DNA from: Apus apus
Taxonomy: Eukaryota > Chordata > Aves > Apodiformes > Apodidae
Length of the DNA: 64,000 bases
Assembly (NCBI RefSeq): GCF_020740795.1
Contig: NC_067282.1
Coordinates: forward strand, 144,942,858 to 145,006,857
Direction of reading: 5' to 3'
The notes beneath the pieces are model-generated. The model was not told the origin of the DNA, made no database searches, and saw nothing but the letters and a program-made list of their open reading frames with translations. Made by a program: the position numbers and the translations under genes. Position 1 is the first letter of the stretch. Every line of letters begins with the position of its first letter. Of this stretch, positions 26,801 to 41,836 are shown one piece after another.

Positions 26801-29800
26801 TGTAACATTGCCACTTCCATCCAGCCAATATGTTTGCCACAGTGAAAATTGGAAGTGAGGGCTATCTTGGAGAGGAGCTGTTGCCCAATGCTAGTAATAA
26901 CCTAAGTCAAACTAGATATAATGAAGTCTAATCTACCAAAAGTACTCAATAGACAAGTAATGGATATTTTTCAGAATAGGAATTAAACTTACTTTGAGAG
27001 AAATGCATTTCTATCTCTTTCGGAGACTCAAAGATCTCTCCATACACCTTTGTTATGATGTTATGATTTGCCTTTTATGAACATTGATTATTCCCTAATT
27101 GATACAGTGTATATGGCACAAGGCTCCAGACAGGGGAAGGACCCTGGTGTGCTGGGCACTGCCCAGTTCCTTCAGAAACAAATTCAGCTTAAACTCGCTC
27201 ACAAATTCAGTGAAACTGTACGCTGGCTCACCATACTATGCTTAGTCTAAACTATTGTTTCAAGAGCTATGAGTTCTTATGGAAGCTGTTAGCCAGGAGA
27301 GGCCCATTGTCCCCAAAGAAAACAACCAATTTAATGCCAAGAAGGATGAGATACAATTTTTTAAGCTAAATGGATGAGATATAGCAGCCTTATCTGTTTA
27401 TTGAGGTTCTTCCCAAGGCTCCCAGTTGCAGAGAATACAGGATAAAAACACATATAGTGAGGTGCTTCCATACCTGTAGTCTAAAGGAGAGCTGGTGATG
27501 AGATGCTGTGCCTGGGCTGGAGGTGGGGGAGGCGGATAACACTTCAACATTATTTTTGTGGAAACCAAGGAAAGGGGCACAGAGGCCACTGCAGGGTGCC
27601 TGCCAGGGACAGACTTTTCACTAACAAGTAGTTGCCTTGTGTCCACAGTTTCTTATTCTGAAGGAAACAGTTCCATCAGAGTCAGAACAGTGTTAACCAG
27701 TCAGGATGGTGAGACAAAATCTTGTGGGCTGATTCTTTTATAGCTGACAAAAGCATTTGGAAAAAAAAAAAAACTCTCACAAGAATTCAAAACATTTCTT
27801 AAATCTCAACACTTGTTTTAACATGCTTGGGTAGGGAAAGACAAACATACTTTATTAATGGCAAGCTCTCATTACAGATGTTCTTTTGAGGCTGGAGAGA
27901 GCCTTCATTTAGCTTCTTTGCCCAGGGGTCTTTCCACAGCCCCCTTCCTGGGCTCCAAGTCTATTTACTTGTTTTCAAACATAACTCTTTCCCAGTATTG
28001 AAAGAACAGAAGGTTTTGCAAGCTATGTGCAGCAGGTTCATGACAAATTTGTTAGATTGCCTGAAACTGAAATTTCTATTTGTGTTTGAAGTCCGTGTGT
28101 ATTTACGTCGGAGTTTAAAACATACTAGCTCTGCTGTAGTTCAAGGTAAACTGCCTCAGCTTCTCACTGTCTGGAGCACTAAACCAGTCCATCGATGCGA
28201 AGCAACAAACCCCCTTCACCACTGAAGACTAAAAGACAGCAAGAAGAGATTCTTCTAGAAAAAGTGTAAGAGTTCAGTTCTCTGAATCTCTCTGCCAAAT
28301 CTGTACTTGAAAATAACTTTGAACTATGCTACTATATTTGGTTATAAACAGATTGAGAAAAAGTGTGGGGTATGAGTTAAGTAAATCACAAGTCCTTGCA
28401 GGAGTAGCTAGAGAAGACATTTGTCTTGTTACTGGATATAGTTGTGTTGTTAGAGAATGCCATCTTTTGGATGCTTGGTCTTCTTTACACAGGTGATGCA
28501 ACTCAAATGTGCTGTCTTTGAGTTAAATGTATTGTGAATTTGCAGTAACTACCTTGGAGATAATGAAAGAAAGAATGAATGCACTTCTGTGCAAGATGTA
28601 AGTCAAGATTTGTCCTGTGTTTTTCCACATTTCCCTTAATGTTTTTTTTATTATTATTTTTTGTCCCAGCCTGTGTGGATAGCTGAGACATCCTTTGTGT
28701 GAGGTCTTAGAAGCATAAGCAAGATTGTTGATGGAAATGAAGCAGTGATGGTACTACTCTCCACTTTCTGTTCAAGAGAGAGTTTCCAGGCCCCCATGGA
28801 GATTCTCATTCTTGTATGCAGGGGTATGAGATGTGGAAAACTATCCAGTTATTTTTGAACTAGTGTTGTCATCCTCCATTGACCACCTACCTGACAACAG
28901 TGGCCAGCCTACACTGTGTTAGCTCATATTATGAGGCAAGATGCTGGATACCATTGGACGCTGTGTTGATAAATATTTCCTTGCCATCTATTCCTACAGG
29001 CCCATCCTTATCACATAGTTAAACCAATACACTTTTCTACTTTTTGTAGAAAATAGTAGTACTTTCTACTTTCTTTACCTGAGAGTCATATTGGCAACTG
29101 TTTCCAAAAAGAACAGGCCCCCACAGTATCCCTCATGGAAAGAAAATAGAAAAAGAGTTGTTACCTGCTCTTCCAAACCTTTGAGATATTGATATGAAAG
29201 TATAGATAATGTACTGACATAGCTTGTGTCTTAAGTAGAATCCATACTGAGTTACTTTCTGAGATTTACTTTCTATTTGTCTAAACATTAATAATGTAGA
29301 CCGTTTTCTGGAATAAGATCCTTCTCAGGACCATGCCACCCACCCCCAGTTAGTTACTGAGATTTTATGGTGGTGTAAATGAGAAAGCACTCTATCTTTT
29401 GAATTACATGGTCTGAGACATTTAAAACCTCAGAAAATTACAAAGACAATATGCTGCCAGTAGCATGGTAGGTTGGGTGGCATTTGCTAGGACGACTAGC
29501 CTCATTATAAGTGGATACAAAATTATCATAGATCTTTGTAAAGAGAGATGACTGACATTTTTAAATGCTCATTTTAAAAGTAGTAAATATAAAGAAGCAG
29601 ATAATTAAATTTAAAGGTCATTTTTGCAACCATAACATCAGAAAGATTAGGAGGTTAAACTTTAACCTGACTGTAAATCCCTCTGTTATGTCTTTATACA
29701 AACAAGAGTGTCTGCATTTTAACTATTCAGTGACACCCAGTCCATCACGCATTCAATATGATTGCATTGTGTATCACAGACAAAAAAAAATATCCAAATT

Positions 29801-32800
29801 TACTACGCAGAAAAAAATAATCAAATCCTAGTTTGGATATATCTTCAGAAACTTCATGAAAGCCATTCAGGACTCCTTATATACGGAGGATATAGATGTT
29901 GTGGATAAAAGCTTTAAAGCCTTGAAATAGACTGAGTTTAGAACTGGACCTTATTTACATATATAGAATTAAGAGAAAATCTCATCTTAGTGATGTTGTC
30001 TACAGCCTGAAAAAGCACCACCAATTCTCAGAGATGTTTTTAAATTTACTTTGTGACTGGATATACAGCAGGAAGCAGTATATGCTTTTACATAGTGAAA
30101 GTCCTGATATGAAAAAGTCTAAGAGTCACTATCTTGGACATCATTCCAGATTGACCCACAGAGCCTGCTCAGAGACAGGAAGCCACTGGCTTGTTCTTTG
30201 ACAAGCCCACTCTAAGTGACAGCATCTGAATTGGGATCACACAGCTGTTTTCTTTCTCACTGCCTATTTCTTTTTGTGGTCTTTATAAACTAAGAAGGAA
30301 AAACTAACTCACTGAGAAGCAGTTCTATTAAAGTATCTTAAGCCTGTTATATCATGAGAAGAAAAAATAAAGGACAAGCAGGCAATAGTTACTTTTTTTT
30401 TTTCCCCTCCAAACACTTCCTTTCAGATGTCCCTTTGAAGTCACAGGCTTATAGTGTGAGCGACAGAGAGCAAGGAGCTGTGAAATGCGCCTTTGAGTCA
30501 TAAACTTCTCAAAGAGTGTCACAAGGCATATATGACAGGGGTACACGACATCTGCAAATCAGCGTGGCATTATTGAGGCTTTGTTCAGCCTCAAACTGGG
30601 AGCTGCAGAGAACCAAAAATTTCAGCAGGGGAAAATTTCTCCCATCCTGATTCTTCCTTCCCACTTGGGGGGTCTCACAGCCACTGTGTGTAGTGACTGC
30701 TTGGGTGTAATTTGTTTATGAGGAAATAATTGAGCACACATAGATTCTATATATAATATAATTGCTTAGTATATGCATATAAATTAGTTATAGTTACCAT
30801 CTCCTGCCCCACTCAGCCCTGTTATTGTTCTGCTAGTACTGAATACTTTCACATATAATTAACAATATACTGCCACTTCTCTGATAGCCAGAAGACTGAA
30901 CAGCAGAGAGATGGAGAACAAAATAAGGAAGACCAGAGAAACTGAAGGGTAACCAGGTGCTCCATGAGGCAGCAAGGAAAAATGGAAAGGGAATGAATGA
31001 AAAGAGTGGTGTGCATCTGTCCCAGACCCAAAAGTTACAGGTCAGATCCTGCTTCTCCCTAAAGCAGAGCCACTGCAAAGATCTGAGAGTGAAGTATCAC
31101 TGTTAAGGAGAAGAGATGCAGGAGCAGCACTTAGTAATACAATCAGGAGCAGGTGAAAAAAAAAACTATACCAAGACAACTCAAATTCCCAGGATGTGAC
31201 TTCGCAGAGAGCTGCAGCTGCTCCATGGTGCTGAGCTGTGTCTCTGCCAGTTCAGCTGACACAGCAGGGACACGATGTGCTGGACACCAGGCTGCAAGGG
31301 TCCCCAGAGTTAGGTCACAGTTTCCCTTAGTTGCTTACTTGGTGTCAATTCTTCCGATTGTATTTTTGAACATTTTATCTTCCCCAGGGATCACAGGCAG
31401 AAATATAGAAACCTTATGAGAAACGCCAGCTTCACCTGGACATAAACCTCTGAATCTTGTACCTTTTTGGGGCAGACCCATAATGGAATTGATTGGCAAT
31501 GGTCCCAGACCCAACGTCTGGCTTTGCTGTAAAACTGAGAAAAGAATGACTGGGTAAGGGGGAGGGAAAGTTAATGTCCATAATATAGATAACAGCACAG
31601 GAAACAACAAGAGCAATCTAGAGAGAAAAAAATAATCTCTATAAGGAAATAGAATATGCTGGAATTCCTAATTAGGGGAAAAAATATAACCTTTTAAAAA
31701 AATAATTTCTATCCTCTTGTGCAAAGAGGTTATGGAGACCAAGTTTCAGTGAATGGCAGCAAGATTTAATTTCTTAAAGGTCTGAATTACTATTGGAGGT
31801 GAGATTTCAGATCATCAAGCCACTTCAGTGGAAGACATGAAGGAATGCTAGCTGATCTCTCTGTGATCTGGCATGGGGTAATACAGACAGGTACTGAAAC
31901 TAGGGTCAGTAAGAAATTTCTACTGAAAACAGGTAATAAAGGATGTCAGTTCAAAGAGTCTAGGTGAATGTACTTGCAGAACTGTTTGCTTTTCTTGCAG
32001 TCTTTCTTGCTTTCTCCTCATTACCTTTTTTTATTATTATTATTCACTCCTCAATCTTGTCAACATTTCCCCCCTTATTATTTTCTCTTTTCTCTTGCCC
32101 CACACGTCCTGTTAATGTCTTTCTTTAGGCATGTACTGGTGCCCATCAAATAGGTTTGTACTGTGTGGAGGCACATTGCAATGCAGAGATTGCTGCTGAG
32201 TGATTCTGCTGCTGTTGTATGGCACAGTGGGAGGGATTTAATCTCAGACATGACACCCCAAGGACTCAGACGTTTGATGGAAAAGATTATTCCCGAGGTA
32301 CCTTAAGAGATAGTGCCGCTGTCTAGATGGTGTTTCACTTCACATAAGTTTGCTTTACCATCAAGTCCCAATTTAAAGAGTTGTGAAGTAAAGATGGAAT
32401 TACATAGAGAGAACTGAAGCACGTAGGCGACACTGCAGAAAATAAGAGTAACAAAATGTATTAGTTTGTAGGCTTTTCCTCCTTGGGCATTTTTGCTGTG
32501 AAAAGGTGGTCTGACATGAGGAAGCAGAAATTGGAAATTTGCCAGCAATAACAGATAAGCCTGCCAAAACAAGGGAGAGAGTAATCTGCAGCATAATTAT
32601 GGGATTGACAGGTTATGAATAAAAGCAGTTTGAGATTCTCAATACCAGAAATGGGAGAGCAACTGATTTCATGGACGTCAAGCCCTTCTAGCAACAGTCT
32701 TGGTGAAGTTAATGTGGTGCTTCTGTAATGAAATGAAAGAGGTTCCCATACAGTAAAATTAAAGGCACAGTTTCTAGAGGCCTGAATTTCAAAATCAACC

Positions 32801-35800
32801 TATTTGTCTCAAAAGTCCTTCCTCCCTCCCTCTCTTCTTCCCTCCCTTTTCATGCTCCACAGTGCAGAATTACTGCTCTTGTCTCTCCTGTGTTAGATAA
32901 TAGCCTTTAGGCTTGTAATAGTTTTGGTTTCAAATAATCACATTTAGCACTTCTGAAACCTTGCATTTCAAATGTTTCCATTCTTTTCTTTTTGCAAACA
33001 TGCAAGAAACATCAAAGTTTGATGTGAAAATCTTTTGCAATGTCTTTAAAAACTGAAATGAGCAAACAGTTTGAGAATATTTACTTATGCATTTTAGTCT
33101 TCTTGACCCAATAATGCTGAATGTATTTTTAACAGAAGGTACATGGTCAGAAACAAGTCCCCCACTTTCCTGTTATTAAGTTAACCTTCTTAAACATTAC
33201 ATTATTGTTTAACATAGATTAAGGGCTTCTCTTAATGTCATGGTGAGTTTTTCATATGCAAATCTAAGGTATTTTACCTTGTTAAATGCAACCACAACAT
33301 GTTGAGACCAATATCTGGAATCATACATGACAGCCAGAATTAGACATGGATTTCTTAAACATGCAGAGGGGTAAAAATGCAATTAGTCTGAAACTGCAGT
33401 GTATGCAATTAAAGTAGGTAGCAGTCATTTAATGAAACAGTACACAGTCAGACACTTAGAGAGCCTGTAATAATGTATTAGCTGTGAACATAAATGCTGC
33501 AGAAAAATTGCTAAATAAATATTTCCTTACTTTGGTAAGGAATATGTAATCTTTGAGGTTCTCTGTCCACAAAAGGGCAAATGATCATGCAGACTCACAA
33601 TAAACATTCATAGATGTGATCAACATGTTTATAATAAGCTATAGCAAAGATTTAATTTTAGATTTTCAAACCATTTACAAACATTTCACAAACTTCCCTC
33701 TGACTGCAAAGTGGGTTTGGAAATATGGGTTCTGGTTTTGGAACTTAGTTACCACTCCTTTCTGGTAAGATAAAGAACTTTCACTATTTAATTATCACTG
33801 CCTTAAATACGGCCTGCAGAAATACAGGTATAAAAAAAACCTAACAAAAAAACCCCACAAAAAAACACCTGTCCTCTCAGAAATAAGTTTGAATTTGAGT
33901 TCAGTCTATGCTTAAATTCTTGCGAAGAATTTGAGCCAACTGGTTTTATATCTGAGTCAGGATTCTTCTCTATGCATCTAATCTACATCTTAGGTAAGAG
34001 GTTAAGTAACATGGAAGATGTGTAAAAATCCCCCAGATTAATGGAAAAAGCAGCACAATGGACTAGATTTTCAGGCTCCTGAGAACTTAATGTAAGAGTG
34101 ACCATGATGGACTTAACAGGAATTTTAAAAACATTTACTGAGCAAAGAAACTGGATATTTTTCAAAACAAGTTCAAGGATCATCTAGAGGTATCACAAGT
34201 GAGTCTTCTGGATCATGAATGAATAAGAAAATAATTGATAAAAGCAAGGTATTAACACCATTTTCAACCAAAGGAAAAAGAAAGATTTTACTTACCTTCA
34301 GTGAGCATCCCTTTGGGGCCTCAGCATGTTAATATTCCTGTCAGAGACACTACTGAACGATGCAAAACCTCTCAGGAAGAGTGAGAGTCTCCATGGGTTT
34401 ATTCAGGGTCCCAAAAGGAATTCTGGGGGTTGGAGGGATTTGCAGAGATTCACTGAAATACCACAGCATCTTTGCTGGACTCACTGGCAGGTTGAGGAGT
34501 ACTGTCATGTGTTATAGGTATGTGTTGCTATTTCATTTCCTTTAGAGTTTGGCAGAGAAAAAAACAAAACATTTAAACCAGGAAAAAACAGAGAGTGTGG
34601 ATTTGGGTTTTTGTTTGTTCTTTGTTTTAAAACTACCTGTAAATGTTTTAAATAAGCGATGCATTTCTGTTATGCATTAGCTCCTGGTATTAAGAACAAA
34701 TTGTTAACTGGTTTCAGTTGTCCTGAACCTTCTCCCCTTTCTTCAGCTTTGTTACTTGTGACCCAGGGACTTTGAGTTGCTCTCATAAGGTTTTTCATTA
34801 TAATAGCACAGACATGGTAGCTAGTACAAGGATAATGAAATACTGTGCCTCCAATGCATGCTGGGATGCAGACAGAGTACCTACCTATCATGGTACTGTT
34901 CCTTCAGAGAATATGTACTGGAATCTAATGATCTTCAATTTGATCTAAACAGAAGCTTAAATAACTCTTCGGCTTAGGGAAACTTTCCCATGGCTGAGGA
35001 TAAGTATAAATTTAGTCTGAGTTCTGGTATTTTAGCTAAAGTGCTTGAAGAAGACTGTTTTAATCAGATAAAACTTGCCTTCTTGGGTCTGACAGGTATG
35101 AGGATCTTCAGTCAAGTTCCAGCAACAGTGATAGAGAACAAGGAGGAAAAGAGAAGTGACTTACTGAGATATGTCACTTTGATCTCCATTTTCTATCTAG
35201 CCTATAACCTTTGCAAGTGGAAATCAGCATATCTTCACTGATTAAATACATGTGTGCCACTGATTAAATACATGTGTGCCACAAGTCCCCAGTTGTGTTG
35301 TCTTTTGATTACACCAGCCGCACTTTTGACTGATTTGTAACCTACTATGACACAACACTTTTGAGCTGGATCATGCTCAACATGATGACTAAATAATACA
35401 AGTTGCCATGGATAAGCTCAGGCCTGAGCACATGTGTCTGTGCAGTAGTTACCTCAGTCTAATTATACCTCAGTATTCAGATTGTTTTCTACAAGAATAT
35501 CTAAATGTGATGGTTTCAGAATTTCATAAAATAATTTCTCTGCTCCTGAATTATGATAAAATATAAATTATAATAAAATGTGTGGCTCCCTCACTTGAGA
35601 GATAAGTGTCTACATTTTCACCACATATTGAAGCAATCCTACTGCTGGAAATGACTGTTTTATGTAGTAGCTGCCTTTCTGTGCCTCTAGATGGAGATCC
35701 TATCCATTTATCTTATCTCTCTAGAGATAACTGTGGGATGCTTCATGAAGAGCTCAGTTTTGCCTTTCATACTCCATAGACTGAAAACATAGACTGAAAA

Positions 35801-38800
35801 CTATTCTGTTCTCTGATCTCTGGATTATAAAATTATTTTGGTCTTAGTAACTAGATCTCCAGACCCCACACACATTTCACAGCTTACCTAAAAAAAAGGA
35901 AAAAAATTTATTCACTATATGGGCAATCACATCATATGGTTCTACCAGAGTACCCAGAAAAGCCTTGACGTAACTGTGCCAAGAGACTTGGCTATTTGTT
36001 CACTGTTTTGGGACCAAGGGTTCTATATATACAATCCTAGTAAGAGTAAGGAAACATGCAAGTGAAAGTACCTCCTCTAGTCCAGGAGGCAGATTCCTTT
36101 TTTGTGTGGATAAAAATGAGTTAGATAAAACCATATTTATTAAGCATATTTTTCAGGTTTGCCCAACGCATTAAGATGCAGAATTTAGCTTGTAATTATA
36201 CCAGCTGCCCAAAGACAGAATGCACATTTTCTCTTGATTACACAGGTCCTGAAAAACAAAGACATTTTTGCAGCCAAAACTATACTTACAGGATGATAAT
36301 AGATTAAGTGCCCTGGTACCAGTGGGTGACTATCAGAGTAAACAATAGCAACAGTAACAACAACAGTACCAACATAGCAGAAATACATAATTATTCAGAC
36401 CTTTAAGGAAAAACTGCTGTTTGTTGTTTTGTTTTGTTTTTTATCCTGAAACAAGATAGATTATTGGGGGTTTTTTCTGTATTGCCTATGCTTTTCCTTA
36501 TGTGATTTTGAATACAAACTTGCATTTATGGCACTGTATTTACCAGTTTTAGATTATAAGAACAGCAGTAAGTAAGATATAGTTAACAACAATAGCACTG
36601 AGGCAGTGATGTTGATGCCAGCACTACCTCCTACTCATGTAGGGTTCCCTGCTGTTTCTTGAGGAGTATTTTTATTTTTACTTTTATTTTATTTTGATTG
36701 TTGTTAGTGGCACACTGTTTGCTTTTGTTAATGCTCTACAGCTCTGATCTACTTACTGTTTCAAGATATGTGCAGAATTTTATTTTTTTTTCCCTTAGGT
36801 CCCCTTCTCAATGATACGGGGAAAAGTAGATTCACACAGGCCTACAGAATATCTTTTTTTGTAGGACATGTGTTGATTGAGAAGAACAAAAAGTACACAC
36901 AAATATTAAGAAGTGAACACACCTTAGCAGTAACACTTTGCAAAGATATTTCTAGTTTCTAATGGATTGCAGATGGTAACCCATAGAGTAAAGATTTTAG
37001 TCTTCTGGTATTTTGGAATTTTCTGGAATGTAATTTTTTTACCAAAAGCTCAGATAGCATCTATAATTTCTCTTAAAATCTGTAATCAATTCTGACTAAC
37101 ATGTCTAGTATATTTGTCACAGGCTTAGGGGTTTTGTTCCCCTCCTTTTATCACACTGTGGCTTTAAATTATGCCAGGAAGAAATTTAGACTCTTAACTA
37201 GCAGTTCAGGATCAAAATTGGTTCCGGAGAAAGAAAAATAATCTATTATTACTATAGAAAAAATCAAATCCATTTTACATAGGTTTGGACTAGAGAAGCA
37301 GTGGATCAAAGAAAAGTTAAAAAATATATTTTGCTTTGAGAGTTGAATGCTGAAAAGTACTCAGAGTAGCAATGCACATGGGTTCCTTGGCAATCCCATT
37401 TAAATCACAACTATAACTTTCAGGTACAGATTGCTTGTTTCTTCTTTCATGTCTTGACCTTTGTATTGCTTCAGAGAATTCAAAGAAGCCGTTAAGACCT
37501 TACCATATCTAACTTGGCAATATACACAATACAGAGGAAGGATTGGTCTAACCAACTTCGACAGGCGTGGCGTATCAGCCAATTTTTTCAATATACACAA
37601 CATTTCCATAGGGTTTTTTGTCACATATTTTGGAGATACATTCTAAATCTAAAATTGTAATGACTGCTACGAGATTCATTTGCACCAAAGGGATGGGATC
37701 CTGCCAGGACAAGTGGAAAGCACAGTCAGCAGGATGCACCTAAGTATCTCCTATCATGATCCTAAGGGTGACTGCAGTTCTTGTCCCTTCTCCTGGCCCT
37801 TCCATTTCTGCAGGTCTCCTTCTCAGGGTCTGCAATGGAAGGGTATGAATACCCTCAATATCATAATTTCCTTCCTCACACTCCCCAGGATTCCCTTTAG
37901 CAATGAACCAGTTTACAGACTTCACCCATCAGACCTCTGTTCCACTCCTAAGGAACTGCTAGGGAGGTAAATGAAAGAAAGCAAAGCAGACAGTTGCTGC
38001 CAGCAATTTCTGCAAAGTTTTATTCAAGCCAGTGCCAGCCTGGACTGTGTTTCTCCTTGTGAGTGGTAATGGGGGTCCAGGTGAACCCAACTGTGCCCTG
38101 CTTCTGCCTGTCTACTACTCACTGCAAAAAGACCTGGCATCACACCAGTCCAAAAGTGCACATACTAGGTAGCACACCAAATCTCCTAGTTCTGCCCCAA
38201 ATCATTGTCTGATCAAGAGAAGGGAAGGGAATTATTTTCAGTACTATGAATTATTTAGAGGGAAGAAAGTACTGCACTGGAAATGTTTCACAACTCCATA
38301 TCGAATATCAAGCAGTGAATTTTTGTTATATGTGGATTTCTTGGCATTGGATATTTTCCATGCAGTGGGTGTTTCCATTCCACCAAGTCATACATATTTT
38401 AAAATATATTTCAAAAAATGAACTTTGTTGGTTTTCAGGTCAAAAGGGAAATTTATTGCCTTTTCTGGCTATTCTCTGTTTAGCAATAAAGCACTTAGTA
38501 CAGAAGGATAAATTATGGTAGCCCACGGGAGTCAGTGCCATATTGTGCAACTCACACAAACACCCATGGGATTGCAGAGGGAAGCTCTGTTTGTTCAAGA
38601 ATAGGATCTGGTACTTCTCATAACAGGAGGTCATATTACCTTAAAATGCCTCTGCCCCGTAGGTCTGCCTGATGAATAACATCTGTTCCCAAAACAACTG
38701 CTTCTCCAGCAGGAGAGATGGGCTCTATGGCATGACAAAAACAAAAGCAGTCCTCAAGGAGTCCTGTACCGAAGGAGCAAGTGACCACAATAAGAAACAG

Positions 38801-41770
38801 AATCCTCACTACAGGCCTGATTCAAACCCTACTGGAACCAACAGGAAAGAATCCAGCAGATTTCAGGGGGTCTTGGGTTAGGAAGTATGCATACCCCTGT
38901 CTCTGCTTATATGATGGTAACACTATTAGCAATGACGAGACATGTCAGTTGAGATCAAATGTTTCTCCAGCCCTATAGCTTCTCACCAACACACACAGTA
39001 AAACATGGTTCACTTCACAGTCATTTTACGTGCAAGCAAATGGAGGTTTTACTAGAGTAAGTGGTAGCAGATATGTTTCTCTATACCTAAGAAAGCCCTA
39101 AAAATGTAACTTGAAGCCCGGAATTACCAGTTTTCTTGTGGCAGGAAAGTTATTGCAAAGAGAAGTAAGTGGGAAAGGGACTCCTCTATTTTGCTTTCAT
39201 TCAAAAGAACACAGTAAAATCCAATTACTAACAAGTACAATTAATATTTAGCTTTCATCCAACTCCTTGCATCCCAGACAATAAAATCCGGGGAATATAA
39301 ACTGAATTTTCACTGGAAGTGGTTAAAAATTCAGCTGAAAGGACTTGAGAATAAAGTTAGCTGGGAAATGGTAATTCAGTTTCACAACAAGCTTCAACGT
39401 TTTAAAATTAATTTAGTTCTTCAGTGGAATCGAAAAGAATTCATTCTGAATATTTTGTGAAAATGGAATTGGGTTTTTTGTTATCATAAACCACAATTTT
39501 TTCAGCTCTGATTCTCACACTTTCTTCCTTTCCTGCTACCCCTCTAACTCTGCCACCAGAGGTAGCTGCAGAGCCTGGATCACATACTCTTGTCAGTTGA
39601 TTTTTTTTTTTCAAAATCAATACATCTGTGTGAGTTACTTTGTCTTTTCATCAAAAAATCCATTCTGTTAAGAATGTTCAGAAACAAATCTGCCTGAGAG
39701 AAGTTCTTAACTTGTCCCAAAAAACTGTTATCTTACATATCTAACTGGATAGCCAGCTGCTCGGCTGTGAAGCTTTGGGTGAAAAGCACACAGTGAATTG
39801 CTGAAATGAGAGTCCTACACATTGAAGATGTCTGGGCTATTTTTCTGTCTATTTTTTACACAGAGTATAAATTCTGCTATATTCCATTCAGCCTAGTCTT
39901 ACTGCATAAAAAATACATTTAATTAAAACATTCTTCCTCACAATTTTGTTCTGTTGAACCTGATCCCAAGGATTTTAAGGATCTACCTGGGAATATTAGG
40001 AAAAAATGTCTGTCTAGCCTTATGTTCCTCTGTTTATCTGTGTGTTCACTTCATCATGGAATTGGCAAACAAATCTTAGCTGTTTTTAAAAGCAAAGGCA
40101 AATGCAAGAGCCTTCTGCCAACTGCATCCCTTGAAGTATAAATTACAAGATTACAAAATTTGCCTTAGAGATAAAACCTTCACCCTGGCGGAGCATTCTG
40201 ACTTTTCCACAGAGACAAACTTGCTTATTTTTCTTAGAGGTCAGAAAGGTTTTTGCTGTTGTGCTGACATTTTGCATCATCTTCTTCCTTTCAGAACTGA
40301 AAGAAAATACACTATGCTGAAATGACAATGAAAACTCACTGCTCTGCTTAGTTGATATGGATCATACACGTCTGTCCTTCAGCAGGTTAATCACAGGGGC
40401 CAGAGGAGGGTGCCTTAATCCACCATACATAGAGGAGCCAAACATAACTGAATCTTTTGTCTTCCTTTGATTGCACCACCACTTTTAGAAGCTCTGCCTT
40501 CAAGAAGTGGTGCCTTATAGGTGGGGGGAAAAAGAGAATATTCCAATCTGAAACAACCGAACCTGCTCTGTCACATCTGACCTTCATGTCTCAATAATCC
40601 CTTAAGCGCAGCTCATAAATACTGGGAGCTTGGAGACTGGCTGTATGAATCCGGTACATTCAGTGGAGTTCCAGGGAATGCACAAAAGGATAATACATAT
40701 CCTGAAGGCAAAAGCATGTGTTGTTTTCTTGGTCTTCTATCAAAAGTATATTGCTAGTAGTTTAATTACTATTTGTTGAGTACTGCCACTAGGCTATACA
40801 GGGCACAGAAAGAATTGCTGTGTATAAACAGAACTGATTTTCATGTTTCTCTCTTTATCGTTGCCCTCTTTTATGCATTTCGTAAAAGTCATAGCTCCAC
40901 ATGATACAGATTTGAAATAGTGTGGTTTGAAAAAAATGAGAAGAGTGCAAACAAGAAAGCAGCAAGAGATAACCTCATCACATTGAAAACACAACTGGCC
41001 AGCAACACTTTTACCGGGTACAACTAGTCTAAAGGACATAAAAAATAACTTTAATCTAATTTAAATGGAAAACAATAAGAATAAAAATTGTATGCATCTA
41101 ACTAGACAACTAGATGCTCCACTGAGCTGAGTTTACTAGTTCTATTGACTTCAACATATCTACCCTTTTGTTTATTGGTGGACTAGTAACTTCAGTTTGG
41201 TGCAGTGCCAAAATCTTTGGAAGTGTTGACAAAAAAAATAACTTCAGTGTAGAAAAGTAAAGGGAGACATGACACAAACTTGTTACATAAACCTCACAGA
41301 AGCATTCCCAAATGGAAAATGAAGGAAAGATGAAAACAAAAGTCACCTTCAGGTGATCTGGCTCCTGGTAAATCACACCTTCACCTCAGGTTAAGAGAAT
41401 GGTATAACCTCAGGACTGGACTTTTGTATTTGAAATAGGGTTTGAAATGAGCAAAGGGAACTATTTTATTGGTAGGAAAGAAGTCAAGATGCAGATCCAG
41501 TTCCAAACTTTAGAAGTCAATAACAGTTTCATAACAGCACAGAGAGAAAAATGCATCTGAGAACTTAAAAATCTAGATCTGGATTCAAATGTTTTGTCTT
41601 CGTCACATACAGGTACAGTTTATTCCTAAAGGGATAATATATATTGTAAGGTCTTTTTGTTAGCCAAAGCTGACTGGTCCTTCTGAACACATCTTCTACC
41701 TTTAAACTCTTTCCAAGTAGTTCTTCTGGGAACCATTTCTTCAAAGAAAATGGACTAATTTCATTACAAT
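23836..41770 (+). other. CHRM2: AT-rich intron leading to the CHRM2 coding exon
   Basis: About 18 kb with no CR1 copy and no recognisable gene. Contents include pyrimidine-rich runs at about 32815-32850, TTA repeats near 32030-32043, the 22-bp duplication at 35236 and many short A or T tracts. Non-coding 5' exons of CHRM2 may lie here but cannot be recognised from sequence alone. Confidence 0.6.
35236..35282 (+). repeat. 22-bp tandem duplication
   Basis: A 22-base unit beginning cactgattaaatacatgt is present slightly more than twice with no mismatch that I can see. It lies in the CHRM2 intron. A perfect duplication suggests a recent slippage event. Confidence 0.9.
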
Positions 41771-41797
41771 ATCTGTTTTGTTTTCTTTCCTTTGCAG
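41771..41797 (+). promoter_or_regulatory. CHRM2: 3' splice acceptor before the CHRM2 coding exon
   Basis: A pyrimidine-rich run ends in tttgcag, with the AG at 41796-41797. It is followed 39 bases later by the CHRM2 ATG. Polypyrimidine tract, AG and distance to the start fit a vertebrate acceptor. No transcript evidence is available here. Confidence 0.8.
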
Positions 41798-41836
41798 GCT
41801 TAAGTGACATTTGGGTATCTCATTAGCAGAACAGAA
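41798..41836 (+). other. CHRM2: 5' UTR part of the CHRM2 coding exon
   Basis: These 39 bases lie between the inferred splice acceptor and the ATG. Muscarinic receptor genes usually have separate non-coding 5' exons spliced to one exon that carries the whole reading frame, and this arrangement fits. The stretch is open in the CHRM2 frame but contains no upstream ATG. Confidence 0.75.

Noticed and set aside
1..41797. miR-490 hairpin, which lies in a CHRM2 intron in mammals
   Set aside because: I looked by eye for the mature miR-490 arms on both strands and did not find them. It probably lies upstream of this window; a proper search could change this.
41804..41836. In-frame extension of CHRM2 upstream of the ATG
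   Set aside because: The extension begins with GTG, not ATG, and lies only six bases after the splice acceptor. The ATG at 41837 gives the M2-type amino terminus.
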